A stretch of DNA of 64,000 nt from positions 31,735,883 through 31,799,882 of the forward strand of contig NC_086386.1 in assembly GCF_036588685.1 (NCBI RefSeq). The letters are read 5' to 3'. This stretch comes from Mytilus trossulus (taxonomy: Eukaryota > Mollusca > Bivalvia > Mytilida > Mytilidae). Below, one piece after another: positions 29,918 through 41,499 of the stretch. How positions within the stretch are numbered: the stretch's first letter is position 1; each line of letters begins with the position of its first letter. The notes under the pieces are model-generated. The model ran no database searches. It saw only the letters and a program-made list of their open reading frames with translations, and had not been told where the DNA came from. The position numbers and the translations under genes were made by a program.

Positions 29918-30092
29918 AATCGTTTTACATTTTTCATTTCGGGGCCTTTTATAGCTTTTTATGGGGTATTAGCTTTGCTCATTGGTGAAGCCCGTACAGT
30001 GATCTATATTTATTATTTCCGTGTCATCTGGTCTCTTGTGAAGTGTTGTCTCTTTGGCAATCAAACAACATCTCTTTTTTATATGAAACATA
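29918..30092 (-). repeat. Interspersed repeat family B, fragment
   Basis: On the minus strand it reads GATGTTGTTTGATTGCC-like head, then GAGCAAAGC and AAAAGGCCCC, matching family B at 43297 and 59308. It begins immediately after a tail fragment, in the junk between the two C1q copies. Confidence 0.65.
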
Positions 30093-30161
30093 AAAGGTCA
30101 AATGTGGTGTGGAAAATGCGCAAATGCCATGAATGTCATATCAAACAACGATCAATTCCAC

Positions 30162-30302
30162 AAGGAAGCTTTAAACCAAGAGTAACAAATGGTGAAGTTT
30201 AAATCATCTCTTCGTAAATTTTACGGACTGCATCACGAGTTCATTGACCGTTATGGAATAACCTTTATACAGATGTTATCGAGTATGCTTCTTTCGTGTT
30301 AA
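30162..30302 (+). pseudogene. Reverse transcriptase element, last 37 codons
   Basis: From 30192 the frame reads KFKSSLRKFYGLHHEFIDRY and continues GITFIQMLSS to TAA at 30300, closely parallel to the end of the fragment at 26545-26922. Upstream bases are related but out of frame. Confidence 0.65.
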
Positions 30303-30605
30303 CTACAATTCCCTTCCCTTTTCATGAATTGAACCTACCGAATTAGACTATTTACCGACTTTGGTATAACATGAGCAACACGACGGGTGCAATATGTCGA
30401 GCAGGACCTGATTACCCTTCCGGAGCACCTGAGATCACCCCCAGTTTTGATAGAATTTGTGTTGCCCAGTCTTTAGATTTCTATGTTGTTTATTGTGTTA
30501 TGTTGTGTGTCTGTTTGTCTTTTTATTTTTAGCCATGGCGTTGTTAGTTTATTTTCGATTTAATATGAGTTTGACTGTTCCTCTAGTATCTTTCGACCCT
30601 CTTTT
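30303..30605 (+). repeat. 3' tail of reverse transcriptase family, second copy
   Basis: It repeats the block order of 26923-27232 (GAGCAACACGACGGGTG, GGAGCACCTGAGATCACCCC, TTTAGCCATGGCGTTG, TTTGACTGTTCCTC) and ends CCCTCTTTTA where the second C1q duplication unit begins. Confidence 0.75.
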
Positions 30606-31589
30606 AAGCCTGCACCAAACGGGACATACTCCATTATTTGCAGTTGATAAAGATAGATCTATAGAGGCAGTAGTTAAAATGGGAATGCTTGAAAGGCAAT
30701 TAAAGATATTGATAAATTCGAGGTAACAATTTATAATCAGAAAATTTTGGAAAAGCAAATAATCCGATTCATATGCAGTGGTATATGGACAAATGCGTCA
30801 ACATTTCAAGTTGTCATAGATTTGTCAGATTTGTTTCGACCTTTGAATTATTATTGTCTCCTTTTTGGCTTTCTCTTTGTTTTTTTAGGGGGTTGGTTTT
30901 AAATAATGACTAATTACGAGAATAGCCTCTAAAAATACATATGCGTTCAATGCATATATACTGTTCACAAAATCATACCATTCGATGAATATTTGTTTTA
31001 CAACTACGTTTTACTAATAGAAATCAATGTTTTTTTCCATATTTAAGTTGACTCTCTGTGGAATCTGTAGCATGCTGGAGGTCAAACGCAGATCTATGAT
31101 ATATTTTAGTATTCTTGTAATATATCTCTACCCTTTCATTTTAATTTGATTCGGTCCTTGACAGCTGTGCATGTATCAATTATCAGGAGAAATAGTCCGC
31201 AGTATTGAATTTCAGACAATATGATAAATAAACTCATCAAAGATACCAGGACTAAATTTTGTATATACGTCAGACGCGCGTTTCGTCTACAAAAGACTCA
31301 TCAGTGACGCTCGAATCCAAAAAAGTTAAAAAGGCAAAATAAAGTACGAAGTTGAAGAGCATTGAGAACCAAAATTCCTAAAAGTTTTGCCAAATACAGC
31401 GAAGGTGATCTATGCCTGAGGTAGAAAATTTAGTATTGCAAAAAATTCAAAATTGTTAACAGTAAAATTATAAATATAACCATATCAATGACAATTCATG
31501 TCAGCACAAAAAGTGCACAAAAAGTGCTGACTACTGGGCTTGTGATAAAACCATGTTTTAACATAGAACCAAACCTTTCTGTTGAAAAT
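30602..31589. repeat. Second unit of the C1q segmental duplication, 5' flank
   Basis: Starting at TTAAGCCTGCACCAAACGGG the sequence parallels 27640 onward (TTTAGCCTGCGCTAAACAGG), then GCTTGAAAGGCAATT, then GTTGTCATAGATTTGTCAG, and GCATGCTGGAGGTCAAAC near 31070 against ACATGCTGGAAGCCAAAC near 27937. This places the duplication border at a retroelement tail end. A family D copy at 31222-31549 interrupts it. Confidence 0.7.
31222..31549 (+). repeat. Repeat family D, complete insertion with 7-bp duplication
   Basis: The 314-bp insert (31229-31542) runs from TAAACTCATCAAAGATACC to CTACTGGGCTTG and is flanked by TGATAAA at 31222-31228 and 31543-31549. Copy A of the duplication has the uninterrupted site near 28192-28207 (ATATAGAATAAAACCATG), so the insertion boundaries are directly visible. 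Confidence 0.85.
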
Positions 31590-33209
31590 ATGATGTCACG
31601 ATAGTGATGGTGTAAATCGTATGTTCTTTACCATACGGATTCATTGTAAGAACAAAAAAACCTGTCATACACTATGGGAACATCTTGAAGGTTGCATATC
31701 TGGAAAAGGTTTGTTTAAAATATGTTAATAAAATTAACGGTACCAATTTTCTTGGTGTGAAATGTGTTGCGCGCTAAATCATATTTCTTAAATACAACCA
31801 GAAGTTCCCCATTTTCATTCTCATTTGTTTTTGTTTGAACATTCAATTTCTAGAATATTTATCATACTTTAACTTGGCAACAAACTAGCAGCCAAATTTC
31901 AGATTTGTCTCTACCATTAATAGCTATCTTTAAAGTTCAATCCATAAATTAACTCCCATGTAATATAAAAATAAATTAAAGTTATCTTTCGAGCGGCACT
32001 GGTAAGTCTTTTGTTGACGAAACGCGCATCTGGCGTAAATACAAAAGTTAATCATGGTACCTTTTTTGAGTTTATTTACAACCACTGGATCGATACTACT
32101 GCTGTATGAGTTTTAATTCCATTATCATTAATATTGTCATATTCATAAACAAACTGTTTACAAAACTTTTGAGTTTTTGAAATACTAAGTCTTTACTACC
32201 TCAGGAATAGATTACCTTAGGTTTATTTGGCAAAACTTTTAGGAATTTTGGAATTCAATGCTCATCAACTTTGTACTTTATTTGGTCTTTTTAACTTTTT
32301 GGGATTTGAGCGTCACTGTAGACGAAACGTATGTCTGGCGTAAATACAAGTTTTCCCTGGTTTCTATAAGTTTATGTAGAGTATTTTTGTTATGAAAGTA
32401 TCATGGATGAAACATTTCAGGTCAATATGATAAAATGTTGGGAGGTTATTTCGTGGTGTTATGGCTGATTACAATTCATGGTTAAGGTTGATAAATAGTG
32501 GATTTCTAAATAAATGGGACAAATCTTGCAATTGTTGAATATGACATTCATTTTAATGGTATGATAGATTTTTACATTTGATCTTAAGTTAGTACTTGCT
32601 AGTAGCATATAGTTTTAAAAATATACTAAAACTAGAAACCACACACACACGACAAAAACGAAATCGGACGACACACTGACAGAATCAAAGTCACATTTGT
32701 ATCTAAATACTGATAATATATGCATCTTTAGACTACGTGTACTTTTAGGGTGATATATAACTGTTTTTCAGATAAAGCAATTCAGCCAATAACAAAGGGG
32801 ATACATAGTCTTTTCCGTAACACGGACATCAGACATCACTTTGTCTTCCTTACAAACGCTGAAATTTGACAAAGTTTACTCAAATAAAGGCGGAGGATAC
32901 AATACACATACTGGTCTTTTTACTGCTCCGGTAATTGGAATGTATTACTTTGTGGTGTCATTCATTGCAGCAGGTTGAAGCACTCATCTATTATTGCTAA
33001 AGAACAATCATGAAGTCGCGCGTGGCTATGGAAGAAGCCATGATGCTACTGAGGCTATTGTTACAACTGTTCGATTGAAAAGAGGAGATGTCGTTAGAGT
33101 ATCTGAGATCACTGGAAAAGGACAGGAGATGATTCTTTGAAATGGCTGGAGTAGTTTTACTGGTTTTAAATTAACTTTAACTGTTTTTGAACTTCAGTCT
33201 AAAAAATAA
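31590..33209 (+). pseudogene. C1q-domain gene copy B (dead duplicate)
   Basis: Exon 1 (31590-31708) keeps ATG-ATG and the donor AAAAG-GTTTGT but hits TAG at codon 5 and has an indel in the signal region. Exon 2 (32772-33209) follows TTTTTCAG and encodes recognisable C1q motifs: SVTRTSDITL, LQTLKFDKVYSNKGGGYN, GLFTAPVIGMYYF, LLLLKNNHEVARGYG, LKRGDVVRVSEITGKG, GWSSFTGFKL. A frameshift near 32803-32812 and TGA codons at 32976 and 33138 disable it. It retains the C-terminal strands lost from copy A, so it serves as the reference for reading that lesion. AATAAA lies at 33205-33210. Confidence 0.8.
31985..32365 (-). repeat. Repeat family D, composite copy in C1q intron B
   Basis: Two family cores occur in tandem (GACGAAACGCGCATCTGG near 32018 and GACGAAACGTATGTCTGG near 32321) with linker TGGATCGATACTACTGCTG between them, the same arrangement as the double copy at 22140-22875. 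It is absent from the copy A intron. Confidence 0.75.
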
Positions 33210-35285
33210 AACAAATGATTTTACTTAGTTTGATTTTAGTATGATGCTATCCCCTGTTGACTTAGTACTTTTTTGTTATTACTGTATATTGACATATATA
33301 GGAGTCCAACGTTTGACGTCCTTAGTCATCAATATCATTAAGAATTTTTTTTTAAGCAACGCCATTTTAATTTCAGTCTTTGTATTATCAACAATGCATG
33401 CTCATTTTTTTTGCCAAACTGAGTTGACTGCATTTTAATTGTATTTAAGGACAATGCATCTTTCAAAATTACCCGTAGTCAATATAATGTAGAAAGACCA
33501 ATTGGTGATACGTGTACAAGCTTCTAGTATCGAGTTCTTAGACATTATAAATAAAAAGCATCAACATGAAGTTACGTATACTATAGAGGAAAAATCACAA
33601 CACACACGAGTTCATAATTTGGAAGTATTTTGTCGACTTTTCCTTTGAAAACACCAAATACATATAAAAAGATTTGGATAATAACAATGCCCCTCCCACT
33701 AATAATATCTAAGGCAAAAAATGGAAATAAATATGAACCAAAACGCTATTTTAGAAACAAGAAAATATTATTCCAATGATGTCATTTTAGCCTTTCTCTT
33801 TTTTCTGTAGTTTGAATTAAAGAAGTTGTGGGTATTAAAATAGTTATAAAAGACACTTAAATTGCAATAAACAATCCTCAGCATTATACATAAATATGTC
33901 CATATGCAATGTGCAAACCTCAAAATCGTTCCAAGGCTACAAGAGTTGTGAATGAATTTAATAGAAACAATAACAAGAACACTAATTATAACAAAATTCC
34001 TCAAATTACTAAAATATCAAGACATGATTGTTGTATCTTGTTTGTGTCTTTGTTTTTTTAACAATTAAAACTGTTTCATTAAAAATTGTGGATATTATTA
34101 TTGGTTAAAACTTGCACGTGATGTGTACTCTATATACGGTCATATTTTTGCGTATCACAGATGAGATATACACTTCCTGTAGGTGTTCATATTGAGTTTG
34201 AATAATCTTTAATAAGTTTAACAGATATGTACTTTCAACGACTACACAAGATTATTTGAATTTGTTTTAAAGGGTTTAATTAGAGTCATGACATTTGCTT
34301 TTTTCTTAATACTTGGCTTATTCTCTAAGTTTACTTCAAACATGAGGACATGCCAGGTTAAAGACAAACACACTTAAAAACGAATGTTTAGAATTCTCCT
34401 TTTAGCTTTTGTGGTCAAATACATTGATTTTATATCTATTTTTTATCCCCTAAATGTCATTTTGTCAAAGAAAGCAAATATTCAAAATTATTTAGAGAGG
34501 TCAATTAAAGAAACAAAGAATTTATATTTGATTTTCAATCAATATTAGTTTTATGAGCAAATATAATGTCATATTGGCATTTGCATATACTTCTTTTTAA
34601 ATGATAAAATATTAATAGTTTTCTTCATGTTTGATTTATAAAGCAAATAATATCTAGCAAGTCAAAATGTGTTGTGTAACTGTATAACGTACGTTAACCT
34701 AGATGTCTTTCTTTGAATATTAATTGCGACCATTAAGAGGCTAGATTTAACTATTTTGACGTATCAACATTTCAACATTTGTGCATTTGTATAACGACTT
34801 AGAAGTAGAGTAGTGCAGATACATTCCTGCTACTGGCATAATTCTTTCTAAACCAAGTTGTCAAGCAAATATTGTTCTATCAATGAAAAATGATGGATTG
34901 AACCTGGTGTAATGGTATGCCAAACCACCTGCTTTATGACATTGTTAAAAAAGATATTAACTAAAAGTCTTATGAAGAAATTTCTGACATTATCCTTCTT
35001 CAAAAAAACAATAGCCAAATAACAGTCGAAACAACGCCAAGACGGATCATTGTTTTTCTTAAATAGAAAAATGTAACTAGTAATTTAAAATAAATTAGAA
35101 ATATTTGCACTTAACATGAATCTCTGGACATTGTAAATTGTGAGGTACATGTAACAACGCTATATATTAGGCAACAGTAGTTTAGCAATATTCAATGGTT
35201 CACTTTAGATTTTAGAGAAGATCTTTATAATTTTTAGGAGTTAACATCTTATTTCCACCAGTTGCTATATACCACTGAAAATACC
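33210..35285. other. Non-coding stretch after the C1q locus
   Basis: AT-rich, no recognised gene. A patch at 34850-34960 (CAATGAAAAATGATGGATTG, then CTTTATGACA) weakly resembles family G. Other open frames are short and featureless. Confidence 0.35.
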
Positions 35286-35462
35286 TATTCATAATATCAG
35301 AATATCATCTCGTACTGCCAAGATAATGGTCGTAAACGTTATGAAGATGTTTGATCGCACATCTAGACGGACCGTGCAGCTATCAATAACTTTCTTTATA
35401 AAGATTTTGTGAAGTTTAGGTATCCTGTATAAAGACGGTACGTTTTCAAAGTCATATCTAGA
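35286..35462 (-). pseudogene. Reverse transcriptase element, N-terminal region fragment
   Basis: The minus frame reads VPSLYRIPKLHK followed by decayed sequence ending in AVRDDILIL. I recall the motif LPxLYWxPKLHKxPYKxR as the start of the palm region in the same reverse transcriptase family whose C-terminal end is at 26545. Only this patch is recognisable, so it is a small dead fragment. Confidence 0.5.
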
Positions 35463-36866
35463 GAATACCAAATTAAGGGAGATACAAAAGGCTTTGTAAT
35501 TTTCTTAAATCTTCATTTTCGTACAAGATGTCCTATTTGTTAGTGGAGAATTTGCTGTGAATTCCAACGACTTTTGCCTAAACATAATCACGGTATTGTA
35601 TTACTAAGTGATATGTTCTGTTGAAGGAACAAAACATTTGTCTTGAAGACGTTTACCTTTGGCCTACTTGAAGGGAATGAATATCCCTGTTTATATTCTA
35701 CATCAATGAGGATAAAAGTTCTCTTACATATCCTCCCGTGGTAAATAATTTTGGGTACAATTGGTTCGACGTACGTTTATTACATGACAAGTGTGTTGTC
35801 TTTTAAAGTTTTCATGTTTTTTTCTGTGCAGATTTTTTGTGGTAAATAATGTATAATTGGTAGCATTCATATCATTGCCGAGTTCGACTTACAAAAGATT
35901 ACATTTTTATCGTCGGAAGCAGTAGTCAACGAGTTTGAATAGTCTGTGGTTAGCAATGTTCACAATATTGCAACCGGTTTGTTCGAACATGATCTGAACT
36001 AATAACAAAAGAACTTTGGACCACTTGAAATGGCTATAAAGCAAACTATAAAAAGTAATCAAGAATTCGGTCAGTACTTCGAGGGTACATAACTTTTAAA
36101 AGACTGTTTTGAACTCCTTCACTAAATTAGTTTGTTTATCTTATAAAATAGTAGGAGGAGAAACGCAAACACTCGACTTTGTGCAATGTAAACATTTTTT
36201 AATTGAGATACAACGTCGTATGTTGAAGTTAAAAAGTAAAATGCAACTGATAGAAATATGTGCTAATAATGGCAATGAAAAGGAAATATGTATAAAAAAA
36301 GCTTTCGTTGCGCCTGACTTCGAAATAAGATTTAACAGTACAGAGTTCTACTAATACGAACGTGTTTGGATGCTACATCAATGTCTATAGATTTTGGAGA
36401 TTCGGTTAACAATAAAAAAAAAAAAAAAAAAAAAAAGAAAGGGGTATGGTTTACTTAATTTTGACAATAAAACATAATACAAAATACTCAAAAAAAAGTT
36501 CAGCTGTCAAAACACAATAAATTAAGGCAACAGTAGTATACCAGGATTAAATAAACCTTCACAAAAGACAATCGTCTATATGATATTTTCCACGCTAAAT
36601 CGGTCCAAGTCTAAAGGGTTGAAAACCGTTTTAACAAAGACCACCAAAAATATATCATCAACACATAATTCCGTGAATGACCAAATCAATCACAGTAATA
36701 TATAACTGATGGCAACCACAACGAGGTCTGGCTTAGCAATCTGAAATATAAACAAAAACTCATAAAAGATACCAGGCTTATCATTGTGTGCGCCTGGTGT
36801 CTCATTTATACTACGAAAGACTGATGTTATAATCAAATGCAGCAAAAAAGTAATATATTCGTAGAG
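35463..36866. other. Non-coding stretch with poly(A) run and repeat fragments
   Basis: An 81-codon open frame at 36109-36354 has no recognisable motif. A 23-A run lies at 36414-36436. A degenerate family D head (AAACTCATAAAAGATACCAG) lies near 36758-36778. GGCAACAGTAGT words at about 35170 and 36525 mark another short dispersed repeat. Confidence 0.4.
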
Positions 36867-36873
36867 TATAAAA
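36867..36873 (+). promoter_or_regulatory. TATA box of candidate secreted-peptide gene
   Basis: TATAAAA lies 60 bp upstream of the ATG at 36933. With the usual 25-30 bp spacing, transcription would start near 36897 and leave a leader of about 35 nt, which is plausible for a highly expressed secreted-protein gene. Confidence 0.4.
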
Positions 36874-36932
36874 TCATTAGTATTTTCGTACAAACTTAAG
36901 ATTTGTAAACAGTTAATAAGTAAACTATTATC

Positions 36933-37038
36933 ATGAGTCCATTCAACCTATATCTTGTACTGGTTTGCGGATTTATATTTTCGGCTTCATTTCCTAAATT
37001 AGCAAAGGTTATTATGTTAACTCTAAGCAAAGCATTTG
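36933..37038 (+). CDS. Candidate secreted peptide, exon 1 (signal peptide)
   Basis: ATG opens 35 codons plus one base: MSPFNLYLVLVCGFIFSA is a canonical signal peptide with likely cleavage at FSA-SF, followed by SFPKLAKVIMLTLSKAF. The preferred donor is GTTAGT at 37039, giving a phase-1 exon like the signal exon of the nearby C1q gene; GTTATT at 37008 is an alternative, phase 0. The TATA box upstream and the exon downstream support a real gene, but no homologue is recognised and no transcript evidence is available. Confidence 0.4.
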
Positions 37039-37365
37039 GTTAGTTTTAATTATGTTGGATACCTTACTTAATAACCATATACATGTACATGTATTAACAT
37101 GTTCACGTCACACCTCTAACACACAAACTTGTAAAAATGTTCTTTTTGACGTTTGCAGTGACCCGTGCGGCATGTTATACAAACAACCTGTGTTGTACTA
37201 TTTTTGCAATTTAAAATGATGTGTCCTCACGAATTATTTTCATTCCAGTGGTTTTTCATCGTAAATTTCCCTTATATGACGTAAAACGATTAATTTCAGT
37301 CTAAGGATTATAACCTATGACTAACACAGCTACATGTAAAATATTGTAATCATAAATCATATGCA

Positions 37366-37655
37366 CACTATCAACACATGGATAGTGGTAGCCGAGACAG
37401 TGATTAGATGGCAACATATCAACACATGGATGGTGACAATGGTGACAGTCGAGAAAGTGATAAAGTGGCAACATATCAACATATGGATAGTGGCAGCCGA
37501 TAAAATGATAAAGTGGCAACATAGCAACACATGGATGGTGGCAGCCGAGATAGTGATAAATGGCAACCGATCAACACATGGATGGTGGCTGCAGAAAAAG
37601 TGATTTAGTGGCACACTATCAGCACATGGATGGTGGCAGCCGAGAAAATGATAAA
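37366..37655. repeat. Minisatellite, about 45-bp unit, six copies
   Basis: Units contain ATCAACACATGGATGGTGG, CAGCCGAGA and AGTGATAAAGTGGCAAC with variation. Open frames on both strands across it are by-products of the repetition. It lies in the predicted intron of the secreted-peptide gene. Confidence 0.9.
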
Positions 37656-38024
37656 GTAAAGTTCTCCTTCTATAGTGATGGGCTAATGAGCATTTGTTTC
37701 AGTCAAGATTTAATATACCCTCACCATTTTCCAGTGGCCGTCCAAATTTCACGCCCTTCACCCCGGTAGGACTTGCGTATTGTAGGTATTGTTAATTTAT
37801 TTTCGTTCTGAAAATAGTGACATATTTGCCGCTGAACAACAAGCATCCAACAGTCAATCGAACATAAGGCGCATTAGCTTATCGATAAAATCGCTGACTT
37901 GTCATTCCGATCGATCAAGGATTCCAATACGCATATATATTAACTCCAATGAAAGTAACAGTGTTTTTGAGCTACCTCGCGATCGTGAATTATGCCAAAT
38001 TCAAAAACATATCTATTTTTGTAG

Positions 38025-38143
38025 CTATATCTTCACGCAAAAACATAAAAACTAAAAATATTTCATATGGTTATTTATGTGAGAGATGTGATTTTATAAG
38101 TTTACTAAGTCCTGTAGATGACTGTAAAACCACATATATGTAA
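38025..38143 (+). CDS. Candidate secreted peptide, exon 2 (cysteine-containing C-terminus)
   Basis: After ATTTTTGTAG the exon completes a phase-1 codon and encodes 38 more residues to TAA: basic SSRKNIKTKNISYGY, then LCERCDFISLLSPVDDCKTT. Joined to exon 1, the product is about 74 residues with a mature peptide near 55 residues holding three cysteines (CxxC and one distal). An odd cysteine number suggests dimerisation or a missing exon. AATAAA at 38277-38282 fits a 3' end. The frame is also open upstream of the acceptor, so an unspliced start at 37949 is the alternative. The function is unknown. Confidence 0.35.
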
Positions 38144-38282
38144 TTAGTCTAAAACATATAAAGACTGATGATTTTGTACTTAAAGTGCCAGTAAATAATA
38201 CCAGACCAATTTGTTCAATAGAAGTTTTTGTACATTATAAAATACCGTGTCATTTATGACCAGTTTAGGTAAAGCAAATAAA

Positions 38283-39006
38283 TAACATATTATATTGGTC
38301 AAATATTTTGGATATCACTTTCAACTCAATCCACCCCCTGGACTAACTTTTAAATTAATGTTTACAAAATACTATGGATATTACCAAATATAAAGGTACT
38401 TTGAGGTCAGTTGATGTATTTCTTTTTGCGTAAAAAAGAAAAAGATTAGCCCTTGTGGTTTATTTTGGCGCCAAATATAATGCCACAAATATAAAAATAT
38501 GTTTTTTTTATACTTGGACCTATTATTTATCAATTAACCAGATAACAATCTCAGTGTCATGTTTTGTCAATACTAATTCTGTAACAAGTTGCTTTAGTAT
38601 TAAGTCATAGTTTATATTTCACATGTACATTTAATATCTTTATATATAAGTTTCGAATTTCGATTTGATTAATTTTAATAGATTTTAATGTAAAGATTGA
38701 AGGGCGTGTACACGGATTAAATGTCTAAAATTATGTTGAATATCTATTTTTGATATACAATATTTTCACACGCCATTTTAAAAACGTGTTAAGACAGAAG
38801 ATAACAAAAAGTATAACGTATTCTCTTCATCAATTTAGTGAAAACAACCGTACCAGACATAAACTTAGAAAAATTTAAACACAATAAAAAGCAAAAAAAG
38901 CAAAATAAATGATATCACAGAAAACAGATTTACTAAAAACCGATAAACTTTCAATAATTTCGAAAAAGAAATGTCTTCGTGAAATGACCTTTCTTAATTG
39001 TAGATA
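38283..39006. other. AT-rich non-coding stretch
   Basis: No gene, repeat boundary or structure recognised. Confidence 0.4.
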
Positions 39007-39940
39007 TTGAAGGTCAATAACTGCAAAATTATACACACAGAACAAAGGGTATGTTTAGTTATGGTGATCACGCACAAGATATTCATGACTATTTCAGTAA
39101 TATGTTCTTTTTATAGATACATGTATTCACAGATACCTTAATATATGCAATTTTATATACAAATAATTAAGAACAAGAAAGTGTTTTACTTTTAAGTCAG
39201 TTTCAAATCCAATACATGATCATGCATCTATGAGAGATATCCATTCATCCGTTTGGATAGCAACTCGTTTGCACATTTGGTTTACACTAGTGTTCAAAAT
39301 GTCTAGAATCATTTATGTCACAATTGCTCCGATCTGAGATAAAGCTAGTACTGTTGGAACGAGAATTTCCAAATTAAGTGAAAATAATCGTACTTGCTCT
39401 CACTGTAATTTTGGTAAAAGTCTAATAAAAACTACTTTATATAATAGTATTTACATTTCTACATGATCCGTTCACTTCGGTTATTCAATTCTGTAGTTAT
39501 TTTAACCACAAAACACGTCAAACCTAAATGTGGACTATATATAACAGGTCTTATCGGTATCGTTGTTAAGAATTTTGAGTTTTATCAAATTGTCCTCAAA
39601 TACCTCGTAATATTTTGAATAAAATATGAATATCAATGAAATCTGAAGCCTGTCAGGTTTGTCTACTTTTATAAAAACGTATCAAACCCAACAATACTTT
39701 GGATGATATGACTATCAGTGTTCTTGAAGGTCGACATTTTGCATTAATATTTAAACCTTTTATATATTTACACATAAGTTATTATGATAGATTAATTTGA
39801 TGTGATAGAATTATATCTCTCGGTGCATCTTGTGCATAGGACGATGTATGAGGCGTGATCAATATAACTAAACATACCCTTTGTTCTGTTATAGAATGAA
39901 CTCATTCTGTGTGTATGGTTTTGCAGTTATTGACCTTCAA
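39007..39940. mobile_element. Inverted-repeat element, about 0.93 kb
   Basis: The left arm (39007-39080) starts TTGAAGGTCAATAACTGC and continues ACACACAGAACAAAGGGTA to GTGATCACGCACAAGAT. The right arm (39826-39940) is its inverse with two small insertions, one of them holding AGAATGAACTCATTCT between repeated TTCTGT. The interior is AT-rich and noncoding. No clean target duplication is visible, so it could be a MITE with decayed flanks or an inverted segmental duplication. Confidence 0.65.
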
Positions 39941-41499
39941 GTGTATGCTTCTATTGGTATTTATAGCGTTGTTCTTAATTCTGAACCGTTTACTTCCAGA
40001 ACAATTGATTAATTGTCGATAAGGAAGCCTTTAAAAAATCACCAAAGTTATTTGCATTTTATAAGTTAAGCGGAAGGGAAAACTACAAAATTCAATGCAT
40101 TCTTGTGTTGGGTTAACTGTAATTCGTTATGAATCAAAATGAATAGCGGATTTGATATCAGCTTTCTATAATTTTTGAGAGAAAAAACTTCAGCCTCAGT
40201 TACAGCTTGCGATGGCTTTGTACGTAAATCCAAATTGGCTATGACTTTTGACTTAGAGAATTCTCTACCTAAGTTGTCTACCGAGGTAATGAAGTGTGGT
40301 TTTCTTCCATCCGATTATAAAACCCTTTGTAAGTTCGGACCGGGCCTCCCTATAGGTGTGAGGTATAATAAATATATTCAGCCACGGCCGGGTTGAAAGG
40401 GAACGTTACACCCTATGCCTCGTCCTACATGTTAGGTGTAGATATTGACATGCTCTTTTAATGTCAAAAAGAACATCTGCAACAAATCTCTTGATGAGTA
40501 CGTATAGGGGGCCTCTCCCAATGCCAAAGACTGCCCCTAACTTACATACCCTCGTTTTCAAGTGGAAGTCCAAACGTCCCAATTCCTTTTTATCTTTGAA
40601 CACCTATCTAAATTACCATGGTAATTAAGCAAGCGACACTCAATTAATTAAAGTTGTCTTTAACATCCAATGTCCTACATGTGAAAAATCGTTGTGAAGT
40701 TTGTCGGAAAATCACATATGGAAATGACCGACTTAAGAAGGAGCGATAAAAGAGCCAAGTTTAGTTTTCATACTCGAATACAGAGAAAAACTTAACTATA
40801 AATAATCTTTTATTTGAAACAAATTACAATAAACATTTCTTAGAAATCATAAAAGTTATGTAAAATTATTTCAACCGAACATTTGATAAGATCTCCAAAA
40901 ATATATATATATATTGTGAAGAAATTTAAAAAGAAGAAGTCATGAATGTTATGGTATACACGTATGGTTTATAACGAAATGATGAATACTACGAGACAGA
41001 AAGGAAGCGCTTCAAGTTTTTAATTTTACGGTTTTTTTCGTCTTTCTTTTTTATGTTTGTTTTTGTTTTGTTTCTGTCACTTTAATTGCATAATTTATTT
41101 TACATTCCAGCTAAATCTGTATTGTGTATATATTAGGAGCCGTACACATCGCTTGTCGCTGTATACTTGTATAGAAAATATGAAAACGTTCAACAGCTTT
41201 TTACCTGTCCAGTTAGTGCGTTTACAATTTATCAAGAGGCTTGACTTTTTGTAATTATTTACTTTCTAAGGAAATCTGTTTAAAATTGGTGCGATATTTC
41301 AAACTTAGAGCTTCGTCAATTTCTTTGATTGGTGGTTTCTGCTCACAAAGAAGCTCATGGACTAAGATTTTATTTTAATTTCGGTCGTAGATTAAGTACG
41401 TATAGACGTACGGGTATGTTTCATATTATGTTGTAGCCCAATTTCTTGTTGATGTCTGATTACAAAATGCAGACAGTCGATGGCGCCTTATTATTAGGA
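39941..41499. other. Stretch with an unrecognised 73-codon frame
   Basis: The plus frame at 40175-40396 has balanced composition (MTFDLENSLPKLSTEVMKCG, then FLPSDYKTLCKFGPGLPIG), but I recognise no family and see no matching exon. The opposite strand is open at 40406-40603. GC content is raised here, so a decayed element or an isolated exon is possible. The remainder is AT-rich. Confidence 0.3.

Noticed and set aside
37301-37614. Overlapping frames on both strands, His/Cys-rich on minus
   Set aside because: They arise from the 45-bp minisatellite; the periodic residues follow the DNA unit.
40175-40396. 73-codon frame in a GC-richer patch
   Set aside because: Not called as a gene because no motif, splice partner or repeat relation could be shown; noted in the region entry.
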